The notes under the pieces are model-generated. The model saw only the letters and a list, made by a program, of their open reading frames with translations, did not search any database and had not been told where the DNA came from. Of a stretch of DNA of 64,000 nucleotides, positions 36,766-50,100 are shown piece by piece (the stretch's first letter is position 1; each line of letters begins with the position of its first letter). The stretch comes from Buddleja alternifolia (lineage: Eukaryota; Streptophyta; Magnoliopsida; Lamiales; Scrophulariaceae), in assembly GCA_019426215.1 (NCBI GenBank), contig CM033400.1, forward strand, positions 10,648,568 to 10,712,567, read 5' to 3'. A program made the position numbers and the translations under genes.

Positions 36766-37124
36766 TAGGAAAAATTGATTTTTCGGCTTAAGATACAATT
36801 CGGGCTTAACATATTTTCCTAAAATATGTATTTAAACGTACAATCCAAACGCAATGATGATAACATTTTTTCTATAATTGAAAATCAATAATAAAGCTAT
36901 CTTAATTCCTTAACATATACAATCGTTACCGGATAATAATTGCTAGGGAGTTTCTTTAGTTAACTTTTAAATCATTCATCACATCATCAAGATGTTGACA
37001 ATCAAATAAATAGAATTAATAACTTTATATAAATTAAACCAGACATCTTAACCGTAAAACTAATATTAAACTAAAATTATACTTCCATCTCCTTAGACCT
37101 TCCTTTAATTTTGGAAAATTTTAT
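36766..37124. other. Gene-free interval
   Basis: AT-rich sequence with no coding frame, repeat or RNA gene that I can support. Confidence 0.4.
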
Positions 37125-37245
37125 GCTGGACCGAGACCATTAATTTCAGTACAACTTTGGCCGTTGGATCAACAAATAGAGGGGGTGAAATTGCTAAATA
37201 ACCCCCTATTGGTGATTCAACGGCCAAAACTGCGCCGAGACCATT
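37125..37245. mobile_element. Degenerate relative of the hairpin MITE at 54716
   Basis: TGCTGGACCGAGACCATTA and GCCGTTGGATCAAC on the left pair with GATTCAACGGCCAAA and CCGAGACCATTACAG on the right, around an A/G-rich centre. The same blocks occur at 54729-54870. The outer right end is missing, so target duplication cannot be tested. Confidence 0.55.
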
Positions 37246-37744
37246 ACAGCCCTTCAATCTTGAGCTCACCTCATGACGCTTGGTCAGTAGGCCACATTGC
37301 AGGAATGTTTCAACCAATCTGTAATTATCAAAATAATGCGAATAATCAAAGTTAAGGACATGTGACAATACAAAAATAAAATTAAAATGTTGATTTTATT
37401 TCATTATTCGATATCAAATATGAGTGGTTGTGGACCACAACCACTCATTATTGTTGCAATTATCCCCAACTGTTATGAAACTTTACACGGCATATTAAAC
37501 CCCAATGAAATTGTCAAAAAGTTCAAAATACCATTGACTAAAACCAGGAAAGATAAAAAGAAAATAAAATAAAAAAAGATGATATATATAATGTATCATG
37601 TATGTCATTGTCCATTTATTGTTTAATATTAAACAGCATATAAAATAAAAGAAATTGGAATTAGAGACTATAGAGTGATGTGTGACGATTTTCTTCCATC
37701 TGAATTCTCCTCTTTGAAAACTTCAGAAGGTTCCTCAACTCTTA

Positions 37745-38333
37745 GGCCCTAATTGGATGGACGTCTATTTTTAATTTCTCATTTTTCATAGATAAAGTAA
37801 GAGAAATTATTCTTAAGGAAATAGAGATATGAAAGAAGAAGTGTGTTTGGATGAGTTTTTTTGATAGAAAAAAGTGTAATGATTAAGTGTGATGTGATAT
37901 TTTTTTTTGTAAGAAATTTTTTTTTTGTGGGAAATTGGTATGGATTAGTTTTATTTTTGTAAGAATATTTAACATATTTAAGCTAAATTTATCGATAAAG
38001 GCATCAAAAAATATGCAAAGTGGATCTTATTTCGTAGCTTACATCATTTCAAATAATGATATGTAATTATTTTGATGATTATATCAAGATATTGGCGGAT
38101 AAAGTACTTTTAATTATTGGGTGAACTGTCTAATCATGAATAGTAAAATTCTAACTTTTGAGCCAAATTTGAGAGAAATGTCCATTTTTCAAACAAATTT
38201 GAGATTTTTTTTGAGAAATTGTGTGTAGTATTTCTTTGGGATATTTTCGGGAGATATCAAACATATGCATTTTTGATGAAAAAAATCTGAAAGGAATCAA
38301 GAAATAGAAAACAACATCCCATCCAATCGGGGC
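37745..38333. mobile_element. MITE with GGCCC...GGGCC ends just upstream of the CRK gene
   Basis: Left GGCCCTAATTGGATGG pairs with right CCATCCAATCGGGGCC. The interior is AT-rich, with further weak inverted symmetry (TTTCTCATTTTT / GAAATAGAAAAC). It ends about 100 bases before the CRK start codon, so it lies in or next to the promoter. No clear target duplication. Confidence 0.65.
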
Positions 38334-38431
38334 CTAGAATTTAGAACCCAGAACATAGGTACTATTATATAATTTAGAAAAATATATTTGTAACAAATTA
38401 TCAGTCCAACTACTCATCAAATATCAGCCTT
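38334..38431 (+). promoter_or_regulatory. Putative core promoter and 5' UTR of the CRK gene
   Basis: A TATA-like TACTATTATATAATTT lies at about 38361-38376, some 56-70 bases before the ATG at 38432. This would give a short leader. It is an inference from spacing only. Confidence 0.35.
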
Positions 38432-41145
38432 ATGGAGTGGCGGTGGTGGTTCAGCCTAACAGCGGTGGTGGCCGCCGCCTTAATAGTGGTGCCGCCGGAA
38501 CTAGCAAAAGCGCAACCACAGATAAATTTGCTGAATTACGGGTGTAGCCAGTACAATGCTTCCAACGTACGTGACTTTTTCAACAACCTGAACGCCACCT
38601 TCGCCGACCTCAGAACCCAGCTCTCGAGCGGCGGCGGTAGGCGGTTCGCCACCGCGCAGCAGGCGAGGTCGTCGGACCCGGCGTACGCCATGGTGCAGTG
38701 CCGGAACTATATGTCTGAAGCCGACTGTTTGGCCTGCTACGACGCCGCCGTGTCTCAGATTAGAAATTGCTCCGCCGCAAACGGAGCTCGGGTCATCTAT
38801 GATGGCTGTTTCCTCAGGTATTTTCCGGTGAATTTATCTGAATTAATTAGTTGAGTATTTGGAAAATCAAATGAAATATTTTTTGTGAATTTGTTTGCAC
38901 ATATATTTTCTTTAGATTATCACCTGGTTTTTATTTTTTCCGCCGGTTAAATACAAAAATGCTCCCTGACCAATTTGTATTATAGTATATGTTCCCGTAA
39001 AAGGTACCAAACTGATCTTACCTGAAAATTCATGAATTATGCCCAATTCTCTCATCCAAACCGTACTGTATTTAGGCACTATATTAACTGACATGATGAT
39101 TCCTTCCTTTTTCTTTTTTTTTTTAAATAATTACCAAATTTAAGTCTTCACAATTAACAAATTATTTAAATCTTCGTGATTTGTTAACTAACAAATTATG
39201 AAAAAATATTATAATTATTTAAATCTTGTTTAATTAAATCTTATGAACAAATTATTGAAATCTTGTAATTTTTAAATTTATAACTTATAAATTAACCGCG
39301 CATGATCTGATAAGCTTAATCGCTTGTGTATTCCATATGTGAAATTACATCCATTTTTTAACGAATGAGACCAAAATTGCAAACAAGTGTATCCTATAAA
39401 ATTAATTTTGGAAATTTGTAAATAATTGGCGACTAAAATTAAATAGACCCAATTTTATGGAACTAATATTAGAATTCTTCCGTTATTTAATTACTAAGAT
39501 CAAAGTTGCAAATACATGCCAAAAAAAAAAGTAAACTCAACCGAAATTATTGATGAGAGATAATTTTTAATGTTTCTCTTGTGAGGGGTAGATGCTTCCT
39601 CTCCCAGCTGCCACCATGTCATCTAGTATTGTATTAAGTACTATAGGTCCGGTTGGCTCAACGGTTGATAAACTAAAACTGCACGTGGAGTCCAAATGCT
39701 ATATTGATTACTGTTTAGTCTTCTTTTCTATAATTTATTTTGAACATTTTAGTATTACAAAACCATATTTTACAAAAGCTAAAAATCCTAACATTAATCA
39801 TAATTAATTTTATAAAAATCAATTATCTCATAATCAATGCTGCAAACATTGGGCCAAACTCACCCTATATCTACGTGACACTTGCATTATGATATTTTCT
39901 AAAGCCGACTGTGTTTTAGATAATTTGACTATTTAATAATAGAATATCGATTAAGTAATTGTATTTATTATGATGATCAAAATTTAACTAATATGGGAAG
40001 AAGTGGTGTCTTGATTAATGAGATTTTGGTTGTATAAATAAATTATCTTGGCTTCGAGTTATGTAGAGGTTCTTTGATCACACCTAATTAATACTCCCTT
40101 GAGAAATTAATTTCAAGCCAATTCCTTATGTTATGTCTGGTTTTTGGAGAAAAAGAAAATATTATGCGTATTTCAAACTATAGTTATATATTGCTATAAA
40201 AAAAAAAAAAACTATAGTTATATATAAATTTGCAAATAATAGATTTTTGTTTTTAAGAAATTCATTAAACTTTTACTTTGAAAGCTAAAATTTGACAGTT
40301 GAGTCACTACTTTTCTCTTAAAAAGTTTCATACTTTGATGATGAATTTTCTATAGAAATGTTGCGGCTTTAACTTACTCGGCACTCGTTTCACGCACCTT
40401 TATTTTTTCTTGAATAGTAGTTATATCAGAAAACATTTGCAAACAATTCTTTTTTAAATTTCTTATTTCGTATAGAGCTCAAACAAATAAAAAAAATCAT
40501 AACGCGAACAAAAATATTTTTTTTACTATTTTTTTTTTGTCAAAGGTGTTAAATGGTGGAAAAAAGAAAATTCATTCAAGAAGAGTACCAAAGTCTAAAT
40601 TAAATAACAGAAAGAAGTTTATAACTGTTTACCGTGACTAGACTATATATGCCTATAGGGAAAATCGCATTGACCTCCCCTGAACTATAAGTATTTGGCA
40701 TTCACACCCTTTTCTTTTTATATATTGGCAAGAACCTCTCATTTTTCAACTTTTTCCTAAAATTTACAAGTTAAAGACTATTATACCCTTTCATATTTTA
40801 GCCGAAAAGGTTTTATCTGATGAGAAATTGTCAAAATATTATCAATTTACCTTGTCATAAAATATTTAAAATGAATTTCTTTTCAGAAATATCTCTAAAA
40901 TCCCTAAACCTTAAATTATATATTTCAAAAAAATCTTTGTTAATGTCGTGAGTAGTTTATCATGGACAAATATTTTCTGTTTTAATTGTTCTATTTTTAT
41001 TTGTTACATCATTGTTTATTTCTATCGCAATATTGAATCAATTTGTCAAGTATTTTTTTATATTGTATTTAGTATAATTATATATTCGGAATTGAGGATT
41101 TATGGTGATATTTGGGTTTTTCTTTTCATTCAGTTTAGTGAAATT

Positions 41146-41178
<33 letters not shown>

Positions 41179-44100
41179 TCTGCTACTTGTTGCGTTATAT
41201 TTTTTTATTAATTTATAGTTTATTTATACAATATTCATAAGTGAATTTTTTATTGTATGTTTTTTAATTTTCAACTTAAGAATAAACGTATCCGAGGTTT
41301 TTAATTATGAATTTATGGTTTAAGAGTTTTAGAAATATATCTCTAAATTTTTTTAATTTTGGATGATTATGTTTTGTATTTATTTCATTGTCATTTAATG
41401 ATACTTGGTAAAAAAATCCAACAAATTATTAAGTCTAATTCAATATTTTTAGCTCTAAACAATAAATGACATTTTATTCTTTAAATTGAAAAATTGAAGG
41501 AATAGAGGTCCATGTCGATATTCCAAAAGTGAGAGGTGTGGATGCCAATTTTCTATAATTCAGAGGAAGTTTATGCAACTATCCCATAATCTATATGATG
41601 TTTATCTTAGAAATTTGGGTTAAATGCATAAAATCCCCTGTGTTATATCGACAATGCAAAGAAAGACCATATATTAACGAAATAGCCTATTCATCCCCTG
41701 AGTTATTAAAAAAGTTTGCGCGAAATTCAGATTCCATTAGAAATGAGCTTATTCTTCACCTTTATACACATGCTCATTTGACATTTATACTCTCCATACA
41801 ATATAAAAAGTAAATAGTGTTATTTCACCCTAACACACATTTATTTCCTTCCAGCTTTTTAACAAAAATTGGATTTCGTGCAGATTTTTTAATAATACAA
41901 GGAATGATTAGGCTATTTCATTAACGCTTAATTTTTTTATTTTTTTTGGTTGCATTTTTCATATAGCACATGGAGTTTTATTCATTTAATCCTAGAAATT
42001 TCCATAACTAGACCTGCCTAAATTATTACCCTGTCATAGACAGTTTGGCCGGCTGGCAGACGGCAACATTAATAAATGCCAAAATATCTTATATTCAATT
42101 ATTTCAGTATCTAAGGTCCTAGAGGCTAAAATTCAAAGAACCCCACCATTTATACTTGTCAAATACCAAAAAGCCATTTATATTTAAACATTTACATACA
42201 TATTCTAGTAGAATTGTACAATACATATTCTAGTAGAATTGTACAACCACTAAAATTGGATTGTCCTTTTCTTTTCCTTTTTTAAAGAAAAAAGAGAGAC
42301 TAAAATTGGGTTATATTTAGAAGCGTTAGAGACTTTGAATCCAAATATAATTACCGTCATCAATTTAGGAGAGTTTATATGAAATCCTCGGTACACTAAT
42401 ATTTGGTGATGTCCCAAAATCCAAAAGTTCCCAAATCATTCTAAATTAAATATAATTAATTGTAGTGATAATCTCTATCTATGAGGTCAAATTTACATTT
42501 AATTAATGTTGCTATTTTGTTCCATGCCCAGAACTCTGAACTTTTGGGGCTGTAATGTTGTTTGTTGCTTTTTGGTCTTTGTTTTTTATTATAACCTTTT
42601 ATCTATCAAAAAAAAAAGTTAACTTACCAAAAAAAAAAAAAAAATTGTCCACAAGTTAACATTCACGTGACTAGCTCCGTCAAATTTTGTAGGGAAAGAC
42701 AAAGCTAGCTAGACAGTGACTTTGAATGAAATGTCTAATTTCACAATTGCTTTGAAATATTTAAATTCATATAATATTGCGAAAAGTAATATTGAAAGGA
42801 AAAAAAGATTTATGCTTTTCAAATCCTTTTTTTATTTTATTTTGAATCATAAAATCTTAAATTGCATTGCAATCACCACATTCATTATTTCACACGATCA
42901 TTAATCAAAAACATTTACTTCAATTCTTATTTTTAATTTCTTCATCTTTCCTAATTTATGTTAGTGTAAATATTTGTATGGCCCACATTTGTATAGTTAC
43001 ATATTCATATATATAGTGTATTTAATTACCCTGTAATGGTTGGAGGATTCATGTAATATAATACATACATATTTTGACTTACTCTCTCCCTCTCCATAAT
43101 CTATCATGGTATCAAATGGGTATGATCCACCTGTGCATCCACCCGCCGCCGCGCCGTCCGCCGCCTGCTCTAGCGCCAACACCACCACCTGCGAAGTTTT
43201 GACCACCACCTCTTCCTCTCTCTCTTCTTCTCTTCTCTCTTCTTCTTTCTTTTCTCTCATTTTTCCGATCCTCCATGCCCGTTCTCGTCATCGGCATCTA
43301 CCCTTATTCTGACGGCTATTACTTTTTTATCCACATAATCATAATGTAATTAAATAAATAACTCAATCATGCAATTAATACATCATACATCAACATATCA
43401 TTATTAATTTGACACATTTTACAAATTTCAATTATTTTTAAAAAAGCATATGCAGGCAATATAAATCATATCATTTTCACACAAATATATATCAATAGAA
43501 TGTATTTTTTGAAAATATCCAAAATTCTAATTTTCACAAAAATATATATCAATAGAATGTATTTTTCGAAAATATTCAAAATTTTAACTCAAAAACATAA
43601 TGCCGTGGGATGGAAAAGTCTTTTCAATTGGTTGGTATTGTATCACATCAAACAAAAAGTTCCTCAATTAATAAAGGGGTACATGTTGCTTAACTCTATT
43701 AGTACATTTTACATATTCTTTTCTAAATAAATTTCACGTTATCAACATTCAAATAAGGCAAACTTGAAAAGAGGTTCAACCAATGAAGTTGGCTGCCCAA
43801 TGAGGTTCAACCATATCTTGTTTTTTAAGATATTTTTCTTCACTACCATAGGAATAAGTCCAACGTTGCCAATGGCGATACTTCTTTAATGCTCTATTTT
43901 ATATGTTATATAAGATCAGATATATCCTTATAATTTATTAAATGAAAAAAATTGAAGGTATGTTTGGTTATATTTTGAGATGGTATTTTGGTGAGAAATT
44001 TATGGGGACACGTGCGTGTTTGATGAGATTGTGTTTAGTTTTATTTTGGGAGTTGGTTTTTGGGTGTGTTTTTTTGGTAAGATAATGTTTGGTTTTGTTT

Positions 44101-47100
44101 TCAAAGGGAACAAAAGTTACAGTAGCAGTCAAATCATGAAGTTTTTGTCTATTAGAGAGGAGAGAGAAAAGAGAGAGTACACAGAGAGGAGTGTAGGGAC
44201 AAAGTAGATGTAGAAAGATGGAAAATAATTATTGTTTTTTTTGGACAAAAAAAGTAGTGTATTTTTTACCAAATAATTTGTGAACCAAACATGATTTGGT
44301 GAGAATTTTGGACCAAACATGATATGGAAACATAACCAAACATTGCCTAAGTAATTTTTAATATTATATGTTCAGTTTTGTCGTAACATCTATGAGTCCT
44401 TCACACGGCATATTAATGCACAACAGAGAGACAAATTATTCATCATGCTTATTTACATAATATCATAACAATCAAAACAAGCAGGAGTTGCGGCCACCAA
44501 CGAATACGACATAAATATTATATATATAGTTCACATAATTAGGTAATATAATTGTAAAAAATAATACTATCATATGCATTTGGCAAAGCATAATTAAGCT
44601 ATATAATAATCTTGATAAACATGACGACCTCGTCTTAAGCTTTAATATACAATTGGAAAAGAATCCAAAATATGCAATTCAACAATTTCATTTTAGGCAA
44701 TAATGGTGAAAATTTTACTTGATTGGATATTTGGACACAATCGTAACTTGGATTAAAAAGGGCTACTAAGTTATGAAAACATGGCCCACAACATAGTATA
44801 AGGTGGGCATCTCCAATGTATTGCACTAAAATAGTGCAATTTTTGCACCATTTGGGTGCAACTACAATAAGTAAGTATGTAGTAAAATATCTAAGTTTAA
44901 AATACAATTACAAAAAATATTAAACATAAATAAAAATTGAAAATGAAAAGAAAATCAGAAAAAACGTCCGCATCGAGGATCTAAACAATTTGGATTTTGT
45001 GACAGAACGAAGTCTCGTGATCTCGTCATCGCATTAGCCATGAGGATTAGCTTTTTATTGAATCACTTTAGTTTAATTTGGCTTTTAAATGAGGTCCAAA
45101 TGCTGCCAAATGCATCCACCTCTTGTTCTGTATAAAGTTGTGGAGAAAAAATAAAACATATTTTGTACATGTACTTTTTTTTTCCTTCAAACTATTAGTT
45201 GCAATTCTAAAACCATCTGAGCGATCACTTTTTCCACCTTCGTGTCTTAATTTACAAACTATTAGCATTTTACCATTATTTTATCATTTGAAATTGTCTA
45301 TTCTCAAATGATGTATTATGTTATATACCATTTTATATGCATGTTGAGTATATATTAAATCCATGTCAATTATATTTTTAGAACTTTTTTATATACATCT
45401 TGTGCATAGATGAAGTGAAACACAAAATGAAATACTATTTCGCAATAGAGAATCTGCAGTGTTATAGCATAAATTATGAATTTTTAAGAACTCCATTGGT
45501 AATCCAAACCTAAATATCCAACATATATTCTTATTGGATTCATTTCTTCACTTCAGGTACGAGAGCAACAACTTCTATGACCAAACTACCCTTCCGGGAA
45601 ATGTTCAGATATGCGGCAACCGGACAGCTTCACAACCAGCTGCATTCAATGCAGAGGGCATAGCATTGCTAAGGGATCTCGAAGTGGCAACACCGAGGAT
45701 AAATGGTTATTTTGCAGCAACTAGGAGGGCTGTTTCGAACGGCGGGAACTTAACAATTTATGGGGTGGCACAATGTGCTGAAACAATAACCCAAAGTGGT
45801 TGTCAAGATTGCTTGACTGTGGCATATGGAAATATACAAGGCTGCTTGCCTGATGCTGATGGAAGGGCTATTGATGCAGCCTGTTTCGTTAGGTACTCGG
45901 AGACGCCGTTTTTCGCTGATAATCAAACTGTAGATATCACGCCCTTTCTAGGAGGAGGAGGAGGTAATAATATTTTGTTATGCTCTTATGTATATCTTTT
46001 ACTTTGTAATGAATTATGTGGTATAGGAAGATTGAAGACAGCTAATCCAGAATTTTCAGTTTGAAAGGTGATGTATATAGGAGCGCTATTTAGATCGTAC
46101 AGGTTGTATACGACCTAGGTCACTCGAAAAGGTTGGGGTTTTGTAGAGAAACTACCTGAAATTAATCACGACTGAGAAGGGTTGTTGGGTAAGGTTCTGG
46201 CAATGATCTTCTGACGATCAAGTCAGTGATATAGAACTTTTTGCTTGCCACCTCAAAGTGGATACGTAACTGAGATCGACGAGTCTCAGGTCGACCGGAT
46301 GAAAAACCACCCAGACTTTGTTCTGTCAGGGTATTATCCTATGTTCCGTGGAATGTTTTGGGTAAAAGCCCTCATGGGATATTCATCCCACATCATAGAG
46401 CAACATGCACTGAAGTTTTGAAGGGGAACAAATTGGCAAAATTTTGATATAGTTTACATACAAGTTGGTTGGGGCAATTCTGATCTTCTATTCCAGAATG
46501 GTAATTCATCTTGTATTTCATTGCCCTTGTATATGTTATGTACGTGTATAAGTTTTTTCTAAGTATACATGTGACGTGAATTTTATACACGTATCATGTG
46601 TATAAGAAATGAAATATGAGATGGAACACCATTCTGGTATAGAGGATAAGCTGTGAGTTAAGGGGCAAATCACCAAGTTCAGTCTCGGACTTATTATGTC
46701 TCGTGCTAGTATTTCTAGCTTCTGTGTATATCGGAGATGAATATTTTTTCTTTTGTTTCATTGTTATACAACAGTGACGGAAAATAAATCATATTTCATG
46801 CAGTTAAAGTAGAGAAACCTTACTAAATCAGGATACTAAACATTGGTTGCTTCACAGTTTTTTCAACACCTTGTGGATTGTTCAAATTATCCACAATATC
46901 AGTTGAGTTCTAGGATGATTTATCCTTTATAAAGTCAAAGCAACATTGCGTTGATCATCTCTCTTTGTATTTTCAGGAAATTCAAGCAGGAGAAATGCAA
47001 TTATAGGGGGAGTAGCAGGAGGTGGCGGCCTCGTTTTAATTTTAATCGCTTTGTTGTTATGGTACTATTTTTCAAGAAAGAAGAAAGCAGCTCATAGAGG

Positions 47101-50100
47101 TTTGATTTAGTAACGCGGCCATGGATCGTTTGATTCTTAATTATCTTAAAGTTCCATAGAATCTTATTTAGTTATTTTTCTTTCTTCCTCCAGGTAATAT
47201 TTTGGGAGCAACTGAATTACAAGGACCAAATATATACAGTTACAAGGATTTGAAAACCGCAACGAACAATTTTAGTGAAGAAAACAAGCTAGGCGAAGGA
47301 GGTTTTGGTGATGTATACAAGGTAAATATATATTAGTATAAATTACAGACACCACATGTGTGAGACATTATATGTTATGAAGTTTGAGAAATTACAATAA
47401 CTTCTTTTTTTTTTTTGGAAAATTCAATTTCATTAAAATAAAAAGAAGAAAATTACATCATACAAAGGAATCTCCTTTGATGAACCCACTTGCTAAGGCA
47501 ATCAAATACCTTAACAAAAAACAAAACAAAACCAAACAATACAAAAAACTAACGATCCAAACACCACGATCATGAACAACCATCACACATTATAATCAAT
47601 TAAAACCATAGCCTCCATATAGTGCTCTTCGATTCAGAAATTTCCAAGCAAGCAGATATTCTCGAGTCGGATTCAAACACAAATCAGGGCCCTATAAGTG
47701 AAAAAGCCCTTGATCAAGTAGTTAAATGACTTGCAAAGGTATTTGACAGTGTTATTATTACTTCTTTATCTTTCTGCCCACGCATTTCCTTCGTATGCTT
47801 CATGGTCTTCGGTGAATCAATACAAGCATTGCTATTCAAGTCCCGTGAAGGAGAGTTGGTATTAACCTTTTCGGGATGCGAAAAATTACCCGGCCTTCTC
47901 ATGTCAGTAAAAGCAAATTACAATTTCATACTCTTTTTTTGAGTTGACAGGATCCGCAGGGGCTCTCTTGGTACTATATAAATCTTAGACTCGTGCATGG
48001 TAATTACCTAATAAGTGAGGGGGGTTCTTGTATTATCCCTGTGTATTATCTTTTTTTTATTATTTTCGACTTCCATTTCCTGCAAATCTCGAAATTCATG
48101 GTCTCATATTTCATTTTTTCAATATAGTTTTTAACTAAAATGGTGTCAAATAACAGGCCACGTTGAAAAACGGGAATGTTGTAGCAGTGAAGAAGCTGGA
48201 TATAAGTTATGGCAGAGCAAAAGCAGATTTTGAGAGTGAAGTTAGGCTTATAAGTAATGTTCATCACCGCAATCTTGTCCGTCTCTTAGGCTGCTGCAGC
48301 AAAGGATCAGAGCTTCTTCTTGTTTATGAATACATGGCAAATGGAAGCCTTGACAGATTTTTATATGGTAAATATAATCGTTTTTACAATTACCACAAAT
48401 AAGTGATTCTGAGATTCCAAGTGCAAATAAGCGATTTTGGAGTGTTCTGAAACACTGCTCTACTTCAAAGTTCTAAACTTAAACAGCTATTCAGAAGCGA
48501 TTATTTTAAAGTTATTTTGGACATTTTTATCCTCAAAAAAATTTGAATATTTCCAGAAATTTGACTTTTTTTTTTACAAAAAAATTATTTTCTTTTACTT
48601 CATGATTAATTTTCAGCTTTCTCTAAAATAAATCACTCCTCCAAAAGCAGAAGTGTTTTCAAATACTGACTTCTGTCTTCTGCATGTTCAAATCAAATTG
48701 ATGAGTTTCGATTATTTTTTGTGTGAATAATAGGTGAGAAACGAGGAATACTCAGTTGGAAACAACGGTTTGATATAATTTTTGGGACAGCAAGAGGTCT
48801 TGCTTATTTGCACGAACAATACCATGTATGTATCATACATCGAGATATAAAGCCTGGAAATATCCTGCTTGACGACGAGTTTCAAGCAAAGATTGCTGAT
48901 TTTGGATTGGCGAGGCTCTTACCAGAGAATCAGAGTCATGTTAGCACTAAATTTGCAGGCACACTGTAAGTTCACCATTTTCAGAATTTCTTCAATTTCT
49001 GATTCTTATTTCTATTTTGTTCATATAGTTGGTTCATAAAATCCACCGTGCCTTGTGTGTGTTTGTGTATACTGATGTTTGGTTGAGCTTATAAGCCATG
49101 TCCAAGAATTATTTGCAAAAACTTTTGGATGAGATAATAAGCTTCCAAAATAAGACATTAGGAAAAAACGATCTTAAATCTTAGTTATAACCTCAAAAAA
49201 GAATGCAGAATTTTATATTTGTGCTTGATATCGAGTAAGAAATTCTATTTACACATTCTAGATTGAGTTTTCGGTTCGCTCCTAGGATTAGAAATCTTAT
49301 ATTTTATTGTTTTCATAATAAACACAATCTATTTTTCTGTTTATTCTCATAATCCGCATAATAAAATGTCAACTTGTGTGCAATATCAGGGGCTACACAG
49401 CACCAGAATATGCAGTACATGGGCATTTGTCGGAGAAAGTAGACACCTACAGCTTTGGAGTTGTCATCCTTGAAATCATTAGTGGCCGAAGAGGCACTGA
49501 CATGAATGTTGAATCTGATACCGAGTATCTACTTGAAGAGGTATCCCTATCAAAATCTAATCCATTTATATAGAGACGAACTCATAATTCTCAATCTTAG
49601 GAGGTGCGTGTTAGAACGTACATGCAAGGAAAACTTCTAAATTATAAAGACAAAACCATTTAATTCACATATAAATTTTTAAAATACACCGGTAAGGGGA
49701 TGACCGTAAGATTAACCCCCCCCCCCCCCCCCCCTCCTCACTCCGTCTCTGCATTAACAATAGAACATCGTTAACTAAATATTTTCATCTGGTTAACTTT
49801 TAATTTGCTAATAATTGATATAAGTTTATGATCACAACATATAGGCGTGGAAATTGTACGAGACTGGGGATCATCAGAAACTAGCTGACGAGACGTTGGA
49901 CTCAAACGAATATAAACCCGACGATTTGAAGAAAATAATAGAAATTGCTTTGCGTTGCACACAATCACCAGCTTCTTCAAGGCCAACAATGTCTGAAATT
50001 CTAGTAATGTTATTAACCGATAATTCGGTGGAGCAGAAGGGTCCGACGAGGTCTTCTTTTAGTTATAGGAACAAGTTTCTTGGTGAAACTACTACTTCAG

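Noticed and set aside
43106..43312. Pro/Ala/Ser-rich frame in CRK intron 1 as a separate small gene
   Set aside because: It starts at a primer-binding site right after an LTR-like sequence, so a gag relic is the better explanation.
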